Source of the DNA: Catonia carolina
Lineage: Eukaryota; Arthropoda; Insecta; Hemiptera; Achilidae
NCBI GenBank assembly: GCA_035578175.1
Contig: JAQMRL010000005.1
Span: 56,525,722 to 56,589,721 of the forward strand
Direction: 5' to 3'
DNA length: 64,000 nucleotides
Shown: piece by piece, positions 47,901 to 56,611 of the stretch
How positions within the stretch are numbered: the stretch's first letter is position 1
Layout of the letters: every line of letters begins with the position of its first letter
Made by a program: the position numbers and the translations under genes
The notes under the pieces: model-generated
What the model saw: only the letters and a program-made list of their open reading frames with translations
Told to the model about the DNA's origin: nothing
Databases searched by the model: none

Positions 47901-48891
47901 ATGTGAAACGTGTTTAAAAACCAAATACGATAGAACACCATTAAAGTTAGAATTGAACTTGACACCCACAGCATCAAGACCACTTCAAATAATTCATGTA
48001 GATAGCGTAACACTAGATAAACAAAAATTTTTGACAATCATTGATAGTTTTTCCAGATACGCTCAAGTATACTCGATAGCCGGTGCACAAGCAATTGAGA
48101 TCGTAAACAAACTGTTAAATTATTTCACTCACCATGGAATACCTGAAACGATAGTCTCAGATAACGGAACAGAATTTAATAATAGTTTAGTGAAGGAATT
48201 CATGCAAATTTATAAGATTAAATTACATTTTACAAGTACACAGCACCCACCATCCAATGGAATAACAGAAAGATTTCATTCTACATTAATAGAACATATT
48301 CGACTAATAAACAATCAAACTGAATTTAAAAATCAAACTATCGAAAATAAAGTAAAATTTGCAACGTTAGCGTACAATAACAGTATACATTCTGTAACAA
48401 AATTAACACCGTTTGAAGTTTTATATGGACACATTAACACAAATTCACTCTTAGACATAGATATTGATAGGCAAGTAGTAAACGACTTTATTAGTAATCA
48501 TAGGGAGAAAACACAAAAATTGTACGAAATTATTAAAGATGTTAACCACCTGACCAAAGAAAATATCATAAATCAACGAAATACTGGAAGAGAACAATTA
48601 CCTGAAATCCCAGCCGAAGTTTATGTTAGGAACATGCAAAAACAGAGCAAGACCAAAAATAAATACAACAAGGAAAAGATCACATCGATCAATGAGCGAC
48701 TAAAAACCGCAAAAATTGAAGAAAGGCACCATAACACCAAAGGAAAGATCCACTTGTCAAAAGTTAAGAGGCCTAGAAAAATTAAGGTAATAAAAGGGAG
48801 ATCCCAACCCCAAAATACTAATCCTGTTTTTAACCCTGTTCCAGGTCAATCCTATTCCTCAGTGGAGTCACTTGCGGAACAGAACAAATAA
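44971..48891 (+). CDS. pol: Pol polyprotein (protease, reverse transcriptase, RNase H, integrase)
   Basis: 1,306 residues from the ATG that overlaps the gag stop (TAATG); in vivo it is more likely made as Gag-Pol by the -1 frameshift at 44932. Domains in order: aspartic protease with DTG at residues 25-27 and a LLGLDII flap-distal motif near 90-96; reverse transcriptase about 310-560, with VIDFR (364-368), catalytic D401 (TLDLASGFHQV) and YLDD at 463-466; RNase H with D613, E652 and D679; an acidic 200-residue linker about 720-935; integrase with zinc ligands H942, H948, C978, C981 and the D1011, D1064, E1100 catalytic triad, spaced D-x52-D-x35-E as in active integrases. The C-terminal tail after about 1190 is basic. 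Every catalytic residue inspected is present and no stop interrupts the frame. The last 47 bases overlap the probable env acceptor region. Confidence 0.95.
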   Translation: MNLQDAKNELPYFIDPATNFRILIDTGSTRSFVKKLIGTEVYKSSLRKDPFQVTTAHGNSKENFSCRIALFGKFKSKFYLFDFHQDFDLLLGLDIIRNLQINLDFVNNKLIFKGKEIPIFYFNTEYKENVQLDKSRKQTERTSIRQREIVSFNIEGRTKRFIKLNVKNIVNGNGVLRYRNISGLEIPESIVHVRDGIALCPILNPTLDDKKVTIKESITLENLNNYYCLTNDDLKSGKYNANFNMINHQPKQLDFSKIRTDHMNQEEKIAIINLIKNYEDIFHTEGSNLTFTDKTKHIIRTTDEIPVYTRNYRYPEIYKEEVNRQIKDMLDQKIIQHSRSPWNSPIWIVPKKPDASGKKKFRLVIDFRGLNSKTIDDKFPLPNINDILDKLGRAQYFTTLDLASGFHQVEMDPDSVEKTAFSTDTGHYEFLRMPFGLKNSPPTFQRIMNNILRGIQNEKCLVYLDDIIVYSTSLAEHIVRLREVFERLRNANFKIQLDKTEFLRKEVAYLGHLVTAEGVKPDPKKVEAVKRYPIPKTTKEIKAFLGLLGYYRKFIKNFASITKPMTKCLRKGVKIDINNPQYVNCFEICKNVLSNEPLLQYPDFQKEFHLTTDASNFAIGAVLSQIKNGLDLPIAYASRTLNDSETRYSTIEKELLAIVWATKYFRPYLYGRKFKIFSDHKPLQWLFSIKEPNSKLLRWRLKLEEFDYEIVYKKGKRNLNADALSRIQLLNMNKNNSQNTGENIEISNNDDLQNLIEESVNLYFPELDDSQSMVANLDINEDLSSELINAALRENLENIDVEDEEQEDSNQTIHSNYEGNTITKIPILEEPVNYGKHQVILSLVKYNPRKPKIKKLFNNSKTRLTVEISENNLESDVISFVKEYLVPNIKYHLYFEQSFYEKFTAIVAKYFKTSQLELVRCTNKILDITDEEELKEIINNYHIGKNNHRGIQETYEQIKRKYYWPNLKSHIQNYINKCETCLKTKYDRTPLKLELNLTPTASRPLQIIHVDSVTLDKQKFLTIIDSFSRYAQVYSIAGAQAIEIVNKLLNYFTHHGIPETIVSDNGTEFNNSLVKEFMQIYKIKLHFTSTQHPPSNGITERFHSTLIEHIRLINNQTEFKNQTIENKVKFATLAYNNSIHSVTKLTPFEVLYGHINTNSLLDIDIDRQVVNDFISNHREKTQKLYEIIKDVNHLTKENIINQRNTGREQLPEIPAEVYVRNMQKQSKTKNKYNKEKITSINERLKTAKIEERHHNTKGKIHLSKVKRPRKIKVIKGRSQPQNTNPVFNPVPGQSYSSVESLAEQNK
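48820..48862 (+). promoter_or_regulatory. Candidate splice acceptors for env mRNA
   Basis: A pyrimidine-rich stretch ('cctgtttttaaccctgttccag') ends in AG at 48843-48844, and a second one ('tcctattcctcag') ends at 48861-48862. They lie 18 bases apart, so both are in the same phase, and both complete the split codon left by the donor at 43829. The env frame is open from 48834. The upstream acceptor would keep a longer hydrophobic stretch at the Env N-terminus; the downstream one would shorten it. Which is used needs RNA data. Confidence 0.6.
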
Positions 48892-50555
48892 AAAATATTA
48901 CTTTTAATCAAGGAGTAATACCAATAGATTTAGGTTTAGCTAAGTTACAATTTTCATATCATAATTTTATACATTATTATAGTTTAAGTGAAATATTTAA
49001 TCAAATAGAAAAATTTGATCATTTGTATAAAAATGTAACAGATAGTTTTAATATTAATTATAATGTTAGCGGAAACAATGAATATGTTACCGAAAACAGT
49101 AATAAACATAGAGATGTTATTAATTATATGAAATTTATTAATCATACAAACTCAGTTATTAAAGAAAAATTAGAAATAATAAATATTGATAGTAATAACA
49201 ATAATAATAACAATGCAAGAAAAAAGAGAGGCCTAATAAATGGGCTAGGCTCAGTTATTAAATTTATTACCGGAAACCTCGATGGATACGATGGTGAAAG
49301 GTATGATAAAATGATTAAACATATTAAAAATAATCAACAAAATATTAAAAATCAAATAGAGAACCAATACTCAATGAATATGAATGTTATGTTAGAATTT
49401 AATGAAACATTAGGTATAGTAGAAAATAATTTTAATGAATTAAGAGATAAATTAAATATAATAAATAATAATGTTAAGGATTACGTAGAATTAGAAAAGT
49501 TTAGAAACTTATTAAATCAGCTAAATATTTTATATAATATTATGTTAAACTTGGTAAATGACATAGAAAATTCATTGACCTTTTGTAAACTAGGTGTAAT
49601 GCATCCTAGTATTATATCAACAAAAGAATTGTATAACGAGATAAAGAAAATTTCTAAGTATTATAATAATCAACTGCCGTTAGAACCAGATGTTAAAAAT
49701 ATGTGGGAGTTTGAAAAAATAATAGAAGTAAGTTGTAACATTAATAATAATAATATTGTGTATTTTATGAAAATGCCATTAGTAAAAGAAACTGTTTTTA
49801 ACTTATATATGCTGTATTCAGTGCCATCAAAATATGAAGTAAATTTTGTGACCATCTTACCAAAAATTAGATATTTATTAAAATCAAACTCAGTAGATAG
49901 CAAAACAAAAGTTTTAGGTTTAAGCAATTATTGTAAAAATAAAATTAAATCAAAATATCTATGCTCATCAGAAAATTTAGTGAACGACGATTTAAATTGT
50001 GAAAGTGCGATTATCAGCTCAGGAACAACCACAAACTGTAAATACACAGCCTTGGAAATAAATGAAAATATAATTAAATGGGTTCCAGAAATGTCTCAAT
50101 ATTTGGCAATACTACCAAACAAAGAAACATTAAAATTTGAAAATTCTAGGGAAACACTGTCCAAAACACTTCAAGGAATTTATTTGTTAAATCCAAATAA
50201 TAATCAAATTATTTACAAAAACAAAATACTTCAGCATTCATCCGACATAAAAGGACATCCAAAACTCTTGGATACTAGCGAGTTAGACCTTCATGTAGAA
50301 CAAGAACCTGAACTCTCCATAAATATTAAACACTTAGAATTGGACAAAATCAATTTAAATAAAGTTTCTACAATCACACAAAGAACTGTAATTCTTACAG
50401 ATAAAATTAGTATATGGACAATAGTTTTATATGTCTTATCAATTGTTTTTATTTGTTATTTTGTGTATCACAAATTATCTAGGAAAACTTCACCCGAATT
50501 CGGTGGTCCGAATCCCCCGGAAGTTTTATTTAGGGGTGGAGGAGTTATAGAATAA
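48845..50555 (+). CDS. env: Env: baculovirus-F-like fusion glycoprotein of the errantivirus
   Basis: A membrane fusion glycoprotein of the errantivirus/baculovirus F type. The frame is open from 48834 to the TAA at 50553-50555 (13 bases inside the 3' LTR). It has no ATG in its first part; a TTG at 49023 is not a credible start. The start is placed at the upstream splice acceptor, with initiation expected from the leader exon at 43797. Features: a short hydrophobic N-terminal stretch continuing the probable signal peptide; many N-x-S/T sites; a poly-Asn run then a furin-type site RKKR (49218-49229); directly after it a glycine-rich fusion peptide beginning GLINGLGSVIKFITGNLD; a long helical, Asn-rich ectodomain; a transmembrane segment at about 50412-50468 (WTIVLYVLSIVFICYFVY) and a short cytoplasmic tail. 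The residues that define the family are intact. Confidence 0.85.
50531..50542 (+). promoter_or_regulatory. Polypurine tract
   Basis: TAGGGGTGGAGG lies directly before the 3' LTR and inside the env frame. Its position and purine bias mark it as the primer for plus-strand DNA synthesis. Confidence 0.8.
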
Positions 50556-50782
50556 GATACTAGTGTAAGTTGATAGTTTTAGGCTTTAGTTCTAAGAATT
50601 CTTTATTATAATTTTCTTTATGTTAAAAGAACAATAGTTTAGTCTTGTACTCAACCGCATGCAATGAACATGCACGTTTTCTTTACAGTGTATATGTAAA
50701 AGTCTTAGTTCGATTCCCATGTATGTAGAATCAAATAAAATTGTTTTTTAAAAAGTGTCTTGATTGTTTTCAAGACCTAACT
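50543..50782 (+). repeat. 3' LTR (240 bp)
   Basis: Appears base-for-base the same as 43329-43568. AATAAA at 50734-50739 would direct polyadenylation of the genomic and env RNAs. Its first 13 bases encode the last codons and stop of env. Confidence 0.95.
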
Positions 50783-51010
50783 TGAATGTATAGGAAGGAA
50801 AGTATTGTTTTCATGTCGACTTTTAGTAATCAAGTTTTCACCGGATATACACGTTTTCAGACCCCCTGAATCCAAAAATATGTCTTTAGCGATTGGTGAG
50901 TGTGTGTATGAACAGAATATCTCAAGAACGGAACATCGTACGAAATTGAAACTTGAAACTTTAATTACATGCAACTAGAGGACCCGGCACGAAAAATTTC
51001 CTTCAACATG
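50783..51010 (+). repeat. Repeat family R2, right-hand remainder of the interrupted copy
   Basis: Starts with the second TGAA duplication (50783-50786), then 'gtataggaaggaaagtattgttttcatgtcga', the 'cggatatacacgttttcagacccc' phrase, a much shortened GT tract and 'agaatatctcaagaacggaac', as in the 9682 copy. It stops near 51000, just before the Tigger-like element. Confidence 0.8.
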
Positions 51011-51052
51011 ATAATTATGTTACCTAAGAGAGTGTAGTATAAAAGGCGAGTA

Positions 51053-53705
51053 CAGTCACGGTAATCCGAACACGTAAGATATCCGACTTTTGCGGGTTAT
51101 CGATTTGTGCGGGTTATAAATATTTACAATCTTAGATTTCGGCAATCAAATTACAAATACGATATACTGTAGGATAAAAAATACAGATTTAACAAAATAC
51201 GAGAACACAAAATTATAAATGACGCCTTTATTTGAAACCTGTTAGGATACAGTATTATTTTCATGTCATTTAAAAACAAAACACATTTTTTTTTCTCTCT
51301 TTAATTTTTTATTTACAACTGTAAAATGTTACAACAAGCAAATGTGATGATTATCGTGATTATGTAAATGACATGATAGGCATGAGAGGGGTAGGGCCCC
51401 CATTGGTGCCTCCCCAAGAATGAAATTTGTATATCAAATTAGCATGTCTATACTCCAGCGTCTTTTAAGGCGTCTAGGAGGATTATCAGGTAAATGGACG
51501 GAGGAAAGTGAACGCACCAGGGGGTTCTCGTGTTCGTGTGACTTGTCGTGAAAACGTTTGTATAGGTATTCAATGGAATTTTGTACAAGTGGTGTTTTCA
51601 AATCTGTATGTAAGGTTTTGTTGCTAACGTAAATAGGTGCTTTTGCTATAAGGCGTAATGTTTTTGACTGGAATGCTTGAATTCGTTGCATGTTAGAGGG
51701 TTTGGTTGAACCGTAGATTTGGGATCGTAGGTCCAAATAGGTTTCAAAAGAGAACAATATATGCGTAATTTTTGTGCCATTGGTAATTTTGATCGTTTGT
51801 GAAGTAGGCAATATAGAAGTTTAAGTCGGGAATTCAGTAATAAACGTTTCCGTTTGATATGTGTGCTCCAAGTTAGTCGTTTATCAAAAGTCAGACCGAG
51901 ATACTTGACCGTATCTGTTTTTGTGAGAGGTTCATTGTCTATGTATACTGGTGGGCAATCACCATGACGGAGTGTGAAAGTTACGTGAAGGGATTTTGTC
52001 GTATTAAGTTTTATTTTCCATGTTTTACACCATTCGTGTATAAGATTGAGATGATGTTGGAGTGTTAGTGAAGCGTGTATAGAGTTTTGGTCTCGGGCTA
52101 ATATCGCTGTGTCGTCAGCGTAGGTAGCAGTGAGGGTCTGGGGTAGGGTCGGTAGGTCTGAAGTGTATACAGAATAGAGAAGTGGGGCTAAAATTGAGCC
52201 CTGAGACACGCCGGCTAAGACAATAAAGAAATTTAAGTAGGATGATCCTAAACGAATTCTAAAGAATCTGTCAGATAGGAAGGAATTTATGATAAGGTAG
52301 TAGGTAAATGGTAGTATTTCTTTCAGTTTGTGTAAGAGACCTGTATGCCAAACTCTGTCAAAAGCTTGAGCGACATCTAGGAAACCTGCGGACACATACA
52401 TCTTTTGTTCCATAGACGAAGCTATGTAATCAGTCACCCTGTGCAGTTGTTGGGTAGTGGAGTGTTGAGTGCGGAATCCGAATTGATGTGGAGGTAGTAT
52501 ATCATGAACCAGCGGAAGAATGCGCTTGTAAAGGAGTTTTTCGAAAATTTTTGAAGGTACTGAGAGGAGGCTTATTGGTCGGTAGGAGGAAGGTAAGTGA
52601 AAAGGTTTGTTCGGTTTTTGTATCATTACTATTTCTGCATACTTCCACTGAGTGGGGAAATGTGTCGTGCGCAATATACTATTGAAGATTATAGTAAGGA
52701 GAACGAGCGCTTTCCGCGGTAAGTGTTTAAGTATGTCAGCTGTTATTAAATCATATCCCGGTGACTTCTTACGTGGTAATCTCGAAATTTCAGATTTTAC
52801 TTCGGAGGGGTGAAAGTATTTCGGCGGGAGGGTAATTGAAGCGGTTCATCTAGTGACTGAGTAACGCGTTGGTGATGTACAGATTGGATGTCATTATGGG
52901 GAGTGAATGTTTCAGAAAGATGTCTACCAAAGCATTCAGCTTTGTCGTCATCAGTTATTAGCCAGGGTCCGTCACCCACCCTAAGGGGCATCGATGTCGT
53001 GTGATGCCGTAGTAGGCGTTTTGTGCTGCGCCAGAGACTACCGTCCTTCTCGTTCAGAGTTCCAGTATAATTTTCGTATAACAAACAATTGTAACTTGTG
53101 GTTGCCAGTGCTATTACTCCACGGGAAAAATTTTATACGATATTTTTTAACTTTGAATTCAGCGGCAGTTTTTTACCCTTATGAACTAAGGTTTCCCTGG
53201 CAACATTTTCCAGTACAATGCCGACTCACCTCCATTGTTACCTTTATTTCCTGTTAAAAACCCCGTTTTTCTACATCATCCTGGAATTTTGTTTTTAAGT
53301 CCATAAAATCGTCGATATCACTAGAAATATTTTCATCGGCAACAGTTAACAGTCTAATACCGAATCGTTATTTGAAATTGTCCAGCCAGCCTGTACTGGC
53401 TTGAAAGTCGTCTTTCCCGGTCATTTCCTTGTAGAAAAATTTCGCTTTTGGGTGAGAATATCTCCACTGACTATAGATTGCCTTACTCTTTCTGCCAAAA
53501 ACAATGAGTATAAAGCCCTCTCGGCATCAGGTTTACCTGCTACTTTCAATATTTTTCTTTTCAGTGGCCTGCACTCCATTCATTTGACGTTTTTAAATAA
53601 TTTTCCTAAATGCTAAAAAAATAATTAAAAACATGATAATAAGTGATCATTTGGGTTACTGGAGGTTTCGGTGTACCGGGGGTTCGGATTACCGCGACCA
53701 TACTG
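51053..53705 (-). mobile_element. Tigger/pogo-like DNA transposon interrupted by a LINE
   Basis: The ends are CAGTCACGGTAATCCGAAC (51053) and the inverse of CAGTATGGTCGCGGTAATCC (53705), each flanked by TA (51051-51052, 53706-53707), as expected for pogo/Tigger elements. On the minus strand, 53270-53615 encodes (through stops) SLFLAERVRQSIVSGDILTQ and MTGKDDFQASTGWLDNF, like the CENP-B-type helix-turn-helix region. 53045-53230 encodes ESALYWKMLPGKTLV, the start of the DDE catalytic domain ('ADESGLFWK..P.KT'), then NHKLQLFVIRK. At about 53058 the coding sequence is broken by a Jockey-clade LINE. After that insertion, 51053-51290 holds the element's other end. The transposase is not functional. 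Confidence 0.65.
51284..53058 (-). pseudogene. Jockey-clade LINE, 5'-truncated, inserted in the Tigger-like element
   Basis: Minus-strand fragment of ORF2. 52797-53050 encodes the linker before RT (SLWRSTKRLLRHHT, ECFGRHLSETFTPHND). After a frameshift, the main frame 51646-52674 carries SYRPISLLSVPSKIFEKLL, FRTQHSTTQQLHRVTDYI, SAGFLDVAQAFDRVWHTGLL (first catalytic Asp), GVSQGSILAPLLYSVYTSDL and ATYADDTAIL (catalytic YADD), then the thumb region. A further frameshift near 51700-51800 moves the C-terminus into another frame (51434-51811, RIQAFQSKTLRLIAKAPIYV). The endonuclease domain is missing. The 3' end is an A-run on the minus strand (TTTTTTTTTT at about 51284-51293). The catalytic motifs survive, so decay is moderate, but at least two frameshifts make it a pseudogene. 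Confidence 0.85.
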
Positions 53706-53707
53706 TA

Positions 53708-54259
53708 TTTAGAACTTATAATTATTCATTTGTTAATTGTGTCAATAAATAATTGTTATAAGATTAAAGAAAGCCTATTCGTTTGTTATCATACCCAAAT
53801 TCTGAACGAATCGAGGCTTAAGTGTTACAATATTTTCAGAAGTAGCCTTTTGAATTTTATGAAATAGCAATACAAGAGAAATGGAATGATTGAATATTCA
53901 TAAGTTAATTTACCCCTTTGGGATTCCATAATGATTATTCAACGTTAAATGATACCCAACGGGTTTATTCATGTTACATATTAATATCAAGATAGTTACA
54001 TGTATATGTACATGTGCATATGGTATTTATTCTCAAGCAAAGCCGACTAAGTAGTTCAAACTTGATATGTAACCATGTCAGATTTTTTGAAGTAAGTAAA
54101 AGTTATTTTTGAATGAGTGATATAGATCTAAGAGTATTTCGCAAACACTTAAACACTTAAAAAACTAAATACTTTAAAAAATGTATGTTATAAGATGACA
54201 TATCTTGTTTATTAAGATAAAAATTACTAATTTATATAATATATCCCTAATATATATCC
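53708..54259. other. AT-rich stretch, no gene seen
   Basis: Nothing recognisable. Confidence 0.45.
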
Positions 54260-54590
54260 TGACCCACCGGGTTGGTCTAGAGGTAAAGTCGTCGCCAAAA
54301 TCGGCTGTTTAACAGCTGATTTTCAGAGATGAGGGTTCCTGGTTCAAATCCTAGTATAGGTAGTTACTTTTATACGGATTTGAATACTATACAGTGGTTA
54401 CCGGTGTACTTTGATGGTTGGGGTTTAATTAACCATACTCTCTCAGAAATGGTCGGCCCGGGTCTGTACTAGACTACACCTTATTTACACGTCATACACA
54501 TCATCCTCATCTCATTGGGTCACGGGGTTGCTTATTGTTCTGAATTGAACAGATTGCAACGTACACAAATTAGAAATAAAAATATATATA
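54260..54590 (+). repeat. SINE family S2, full-length copy (plus)
   Basis: tRNA-like head 'ccgggttggtctagaggtaaagtcg' with B-box GGTTCAAATCC near 54342, then the body with 'cagtggttaccggtgtactttgatgg' and 'cattgggtcacggggttgc', ending in an A/T-rich tail. It is the best preserved S2 copy in the window. Confidence 0.8.
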
Positions 54591-54599
54591 TCCTAATAC

Positions 54600-54882
54600 A
54601 TATAATTTGTGTACGTTGCAATCTGTTCAATTCAGAACAATAAGCAACCCCATGACCCAATGAGATGAGGATGATCTGTATGACGTGTAAATGAAGTGTA
54701 GTCTTGTACAGACTCAGGTCGATCATTCCTGAGAGAGTATGGTTAATTGAACTCCAATCATCAAAGTACACCGGTAACCACTGTCTAGCATTCAAATCCG
54801 TATAAAATTAACTACCTTTACTAGGATTTGAACCAGGAACCTTCGTCTCCGAAAATCAGCTGTTAAACAGCTGAAGAGATGA
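54600..54882 (-). repeat. SINE family S2, inverted copy (minus)
   Basis: Nearly the exact reverse complement of the preceding plus copy, tail to tail across about 30 bases. It keeps the body and B-box region (GGATTTGAACC near 54818) but is cut off within the tRNA-like head at about 54880, where LINE sequence begins. Confidence 0.8.
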
Positions 54883-55795
54883 GAAATTTAAAAGTAGGCA
54901 ACGAAAACATACAGGTTTTTGGAGAATTCCGCTATCTAGGAAGTAAAATAACAAAGGATGGTAGAAGCACAAGTGTATCATAAGTAGAATTGCTCGAGCT
55001 AGAAAAGCCTTTGAAATGAAAAACAGCTTACTGACTACAAATATTGACTTACAGATTAGGAAACATTTCTTAAAACACTATGTTTGGAGTGTAGTTAATA
55101 ATGGTTAATAGTGTAGGTAATATGTGGTTAATATTTAATTAATTTTTTATTTGTGTGTGAATGTGTTGAGTTGCGAAATGTGTGAGTGTTAATGAGCGCT
55201 GGCTACTGCCATGTGCGTAGCTAGTTCCAGTGAGTCGACCAGTGCGCAGGTGAGTGAGTGTGTGCTGAGCAGTGATACAGCCGGCTTGTGTATTGTGTAG
55301 GGTCAATAAAACAGTGTTTAAATTTCATACGTTGAATCATTTATTTTGTGCATTTATCCAAGGCATTCATTCACTCAATCAATATGGGAGTGAAATTTGG
55401 GTGATGTAAATTTGGGGGCTGTAGAAAAGAAGAGGATAGAAGCTTTTGAAATGTGGTGTTATAGGAAAATGTTAAAGATTAGGTGGGTGGACAAAATAAG
55501 TAATTTAGTGGTTCTTAGGCGAGTGGATGAAAAATAAGTATATCGAAACATCTTACCAGAAGAAGGGATAAGCTAGTGAGCCATTATGTTAAGATTTATG
55601 TATTTATGTATTGGTCTATCAATAATGGAGGATAATATTGAGGGAGTGAATTGTAGAGGAAGGAATTAGAACATATAAAGCAAATTACAAAAGATGTAGG
55701 GTGTTACAGGTATGTAGATATGAAACGACTTGCGCAAGATAGAACAGCTTGGAGAACTGCATCAAACCAGTCGAGAGACGAATGCAAAAAAAATC
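54883..55795 (+). pseudogene. LINE RT C-terminal remnant, split by an insertion
   Basis: Plus-strand codons before the insertion read MRNLKVGNENIQVFGEFRYL, GSKITKDGRS and QIRKHFLKHYVWSV. After it (from about 55383) they read YGSEIW, then KKRIEAFEMWCYRKMLKIRW and VDKISNLVVLRRV, with frameshifts. Together this is the standard 'F.YLGS.I..DG', 'YG.E.W', 'R.EAFEMW..R.MLKI.W' region of an insect non-LTR reverse transcriptase. The family differs from the (AAG)n-tailed one. Bases 55091-55382 are an unrelated insertion. Confidence 0.65.
55091..55382 (+). mobile_element. LTR-like insertion inside the LINE remnant
   Basis: About 290 bases separate two halves of a codon-continuous LINE frame (...VWSV / YGSEIW...), so this is an insertion. 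It opens with TGTAGTTAATAATGG, contains 'gtagggtcaataaaacag' (AATAAA signal) in its last third and ends ACTCAATCA. This resembles a small solo LTR (TG...CA with polyadenylation signal), but I could not define a target duplication, so the class is uncertain. Confidence 0.4.
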
Positions 55796-56607
55796 TGACA
55801 TGAAAATTATTTAAGTCTCGATAAAAAGTTTACATAAAATTACTATAATTATTCGTTTTACTGAAACGAATAAATTAAAAATATGCATTTTTATAAAGTT
55901 TTATACTATGAGTACACTTTACTGATACGTATTTTACACAGTGCTGATAATGGTTCGTCAGAGATTTGGTGTGATTTTTAAAGAAATTTAATTTTCTGTT
56001 CAACTGGTACATACATGTATATTAGACTCATGAAAGTAGATGAAATGAAATCAACAGCTCCGTATACTTTCTTCTTACCTCAGTGAAAAGTTTTAAATAA
56101 ATTTAGTTCGGAAATGTCAAGAGAGACGAGGGGAAAAAGAGAAAGAATTGAAGGTTGTACGGAAAAAGAAAATTGAATTTTCCACAAAGGTAAAAGTTTC
56201 AGTCGCTCAATTTAATATTATCCGATATTAAAGTTGTACTACATTTCTGTAACATTATATTGTGTGAAATAAACATGGTATGTAAATAACTTGCTTACTA
56301 TTTTATTGTTACTTTGTGAGTTATCCAAATTGTGTAAACAAATCAGTCATTGTAATCTTTTTAACAAAATCATAGTCTACAAAAAATTTTAATAATTATA
56401 AAACATTTCAAACATTTTATTGGACGAACATGATTTGATATGAATTAATGAGAATATATGGTTGAAGCGAGCATTAAACTACATTCCTGAAAAAAGAAGA
56501 GAAGTGAGTAAGTCGAGATAAAGATGGGCAAAGAAGTCGGAAAAAGTCAGAAGGCTTATTCCATAACAGGAAGAAGAATAATAAGAAGATCATTAAAAAC
56601 ACACACT
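55796..56607. other. AT-rich stretch, no gene seen
   Basis: No feature supported. Frames at 56474-56767 (minus) and 56524-56718 (plus) run into the MITE below and are not genes. Confidence 0.45.
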
Positions 56608-56611
56608 TTAA

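Larger units (their letters stand above)
43329..50782 (+). mobile_element. Complete errantivirus (Ty3/gypsy-type endogenous retrovirus, 7,454 bp)
   Basis: The element is LTR, leader, gag, pol, env, LTR, in the order and overlaps known from insect errantiviruses (gypsy, 17.6, 297, ZAM group). The two 240-base LTRs appear identical by eye and begin AGTTA and end TAACT. A 4-base TGAA duplication flanks the element. All three reading frames are open from end to end with recognisable catalytic residues. The primer binding site is of the tRNA-Ser type used by the 17.6/297/ZAM group rather than the tRNA-Lys type of gypsy. Identical LTRs imply very recent insertion. Whether the locus is still active, or polymorphic between individuals, cannot be told from one sequence. 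Confidence 0.95.

Noticed and set aside
49023..49025. TTG at 49023 as the env start
   Set aside because: It would drop the N-terminal part of Env and the signal peptide; the frame is open upstream to 48834 and a phase-matched splice acceptor is available.
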